Below the pieces are notes generated by a model that had not been told where the DNA came from, did not search any database, and saw only the letters and a list, made by a program, of their open reading frames with translations. From positions 124,001 to 188,000 of the forward strand of contig RAZH01000005.1 of the NCBI GenBank assembly GCA_003612585.1: a DNA stretch of 64,000 bases, written 5' to 3'. This document shows, one piece after another, positions 63,178 through 64,000 of this stretch (within the stretch, counting starts at the first letter, position 1; each line of letters begins with the position of its first letter). This DNA comes from a bacterium 1XD42-54. Lineage in GTDB: Bacteria; Bacillota; Clostridia; Lachnospirales; Lachnospiraceae. Position numbers and translations under genes: made by a program.

Positions 63178-63999
63178 TCACCCAAAATCATCACAGAGCA
63201 GTAAATCATCCCGCTTTGCAGCCACCTGTTTCAGTTCCTCTGTAAAACCTGATGCGCCAAAAAGTACATACCACACACGCCTTGTGTTCTTTCTCCACCC
63301 CACGCGCTCAGACTTTTCTTCCAGACGGTGCAGCACGCCAATATCCACTGGTTCCTGCCAGAACTTGCATTCACCCAGTATCAGATGGTTCCCCTCCGGG
63401 TCAATTGCTGCGATATCAATTTCATCCTTAGAATCCCACCAGCGCCCGATTTGTGAAAAATGAAACGGCCAACAGTCCCTGGCATTCATGTCCCACATCC
63501 GCTCCTGGCATACATCCTCATAGACGTAGGCAATATGGCTTCTGACCAGGCTTTTACGGATTTTGCCCATAACCACCTCACCGTTGCCACTTTCAATCAA
63601 ACTCCGATTCGGATACACAAAACCAAACCAAAACCGGATATAATTATCTTTAATCTTGTAAAGGCCTTTTTTGCTTTTTTCCGGATTTTCTTCCGTAACA
63701 GGCACTTCACGTTCCAGGATATCAAGGTCAATTAGTGTTTTCAGATACTTTGTCAGGCTAGTCGCTTTCACTTCCAGCACAGTGGCAATCGCAGAAATCC
63801 TCCTGTTGCCTGCAGTAATCGCTTTAATAACAGAAAAATAACTGCCGATTTCCGAAACCTCCTGCTGAAGCAGGAAATTCGGTTCATCATACAGATAGCC
63901 GGAACGATTCAGCACATTGCGCCAGATGGCAGTATAAATATCCTTGCTCTCCGAAAACAGTTCGATATATTTGGGAACACCGCCTGTTATGGCATACAT
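63178..63999 (-). CDS. ATP-binding protein with DUF234-type C-terminal domain (partial)
   Basis: The 5-prime part lies beyond the window. The visible 273 residues start at the end of the AAA ATPase region (ITGGVPKYIELF), pass a winged-helix segment (ISAIATVLEVKATSLTKYLK) and end in a nuclease-like DUF234 domain with DEIDIAAIDPEGNHLILGEC then KFWQEP, a PD-(D/E)xK-like arrangement. These archaeal-type ATPases are often on mobile or variable regions; function unknown. Confidence 0.8.
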   Translation of the reverse strand: MYAITGGVPKYIELFSESKDIYTAIWRNVLNRSGYLYDEPNFLLQQEVSEIGSYFSVIKAITAGNRRISAIATVLEVKATSLTKYLKTLIDLDILEREVPVTEENPEKSKKGLYKIKDNYIRFWFGFVYPNRSLIESGNGEVVMGKIRKSLVRSHIAYVYEDVCQERMWDMNARDCWPFHFSQIGRWWDSKDEIDIAAIDPEGNHLILGECKFWQEPVDIGVLHRLEEKSERVGWRKNTRRVWYVLFGASGFTEELKQVAAKRDDLLLCDDFG

Positions 64000-64000
64000 T

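Noticed and set aside
1-64000. CRISPR array, tRNA or rRNA genes
   Set aside because: No regularly spaced repeats and no cloverleaf-like segments with conserved T-loop sequence were noticed on either strand.

Overview
The window looks like the chromosome of a Gram-positive gut Clostridium relative, most likely Lachnospiraceae. The evidence is strong AGGAGG ribosome binding sites, a zinc-type S14, a long L17, a KOW-domain gene between map and infA, an ecfA1/ecfA2 pair, YesM/YesN-type two-component genes and lipoprotein-rich transport operons. No rRNA, tRNA, CRISPR array or complete insertion sequence was found.

Layout. (1) 65-1893: ecfA1 and ecfA2, which in Firmicutes normally follow rplQ. (2) 1905-8208: a LacI-type regulator and small metabolic genes (cyclophilin, epimerase, D-lyxose isomerase, ferredoxin, glycerate kinase). 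(3) 8398-18456: an accessory block, GC-richer by eye. It holds an OmpR/histidine kinase pair, two lipoproteins, an ABC ATPase, two permeases (one fused to a lipoprotein-like propeller) and a truncated amidase. A broken + strand gene lies on its left and decayed mobile-element genes on its right. (4) 18552-23170: a scarred redox and hydrolase cluster beside a LysR regulator. (5) 23403-27445 and 33474-47577: the S10-spc-alpha ribosomal supercluster, all on the minus strand. It is broken between infA and rpmJ by about 6 kb carrying a ceramidase-like secreted enzyme and a histidine kinase, solute-binding protein and response regulator set. (6) 47982-63999: a frameshifted small gene, a methyltransferase, an MFS carrier, a phospholipase-C-like protein, two propeller/solute-binding proteins around a single sugar permease with a divergent two-component pair, a MarR/citrate synthase fused frame, a degenerate polysaccharide deacetylase, a wrecked ceramidase paralogue with a 66-bp MITE at its broken end, and a partial ATPase.

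How the genes work together. The ribosomal genes are split into two transcription units: one starts at a strong promoter before the S10 leader and ends at a terminator after infA; the other has its own promoter before rpmJ and ends after rplQ. Several spacers inside these units are unusually long and heavily structured. Two of them (39282-39436 and 43806-43955) fold into the same multi-branched architecture with different sequences. The accessory two-component/ABC block has a self-consistent regulatory logic: both its promoters carry the same TTGAC-N6-TTGAC-N10-minus-10 layout.

The strongest candidates for something undescribed are the paired intercistronic RNA structures, the two-component/lipoprotein/ABC/propeller operon with its shared promoter box, and the MarR/citrate synthase fused frame. 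All function calls come from reading motifs by eye; no database search was run.
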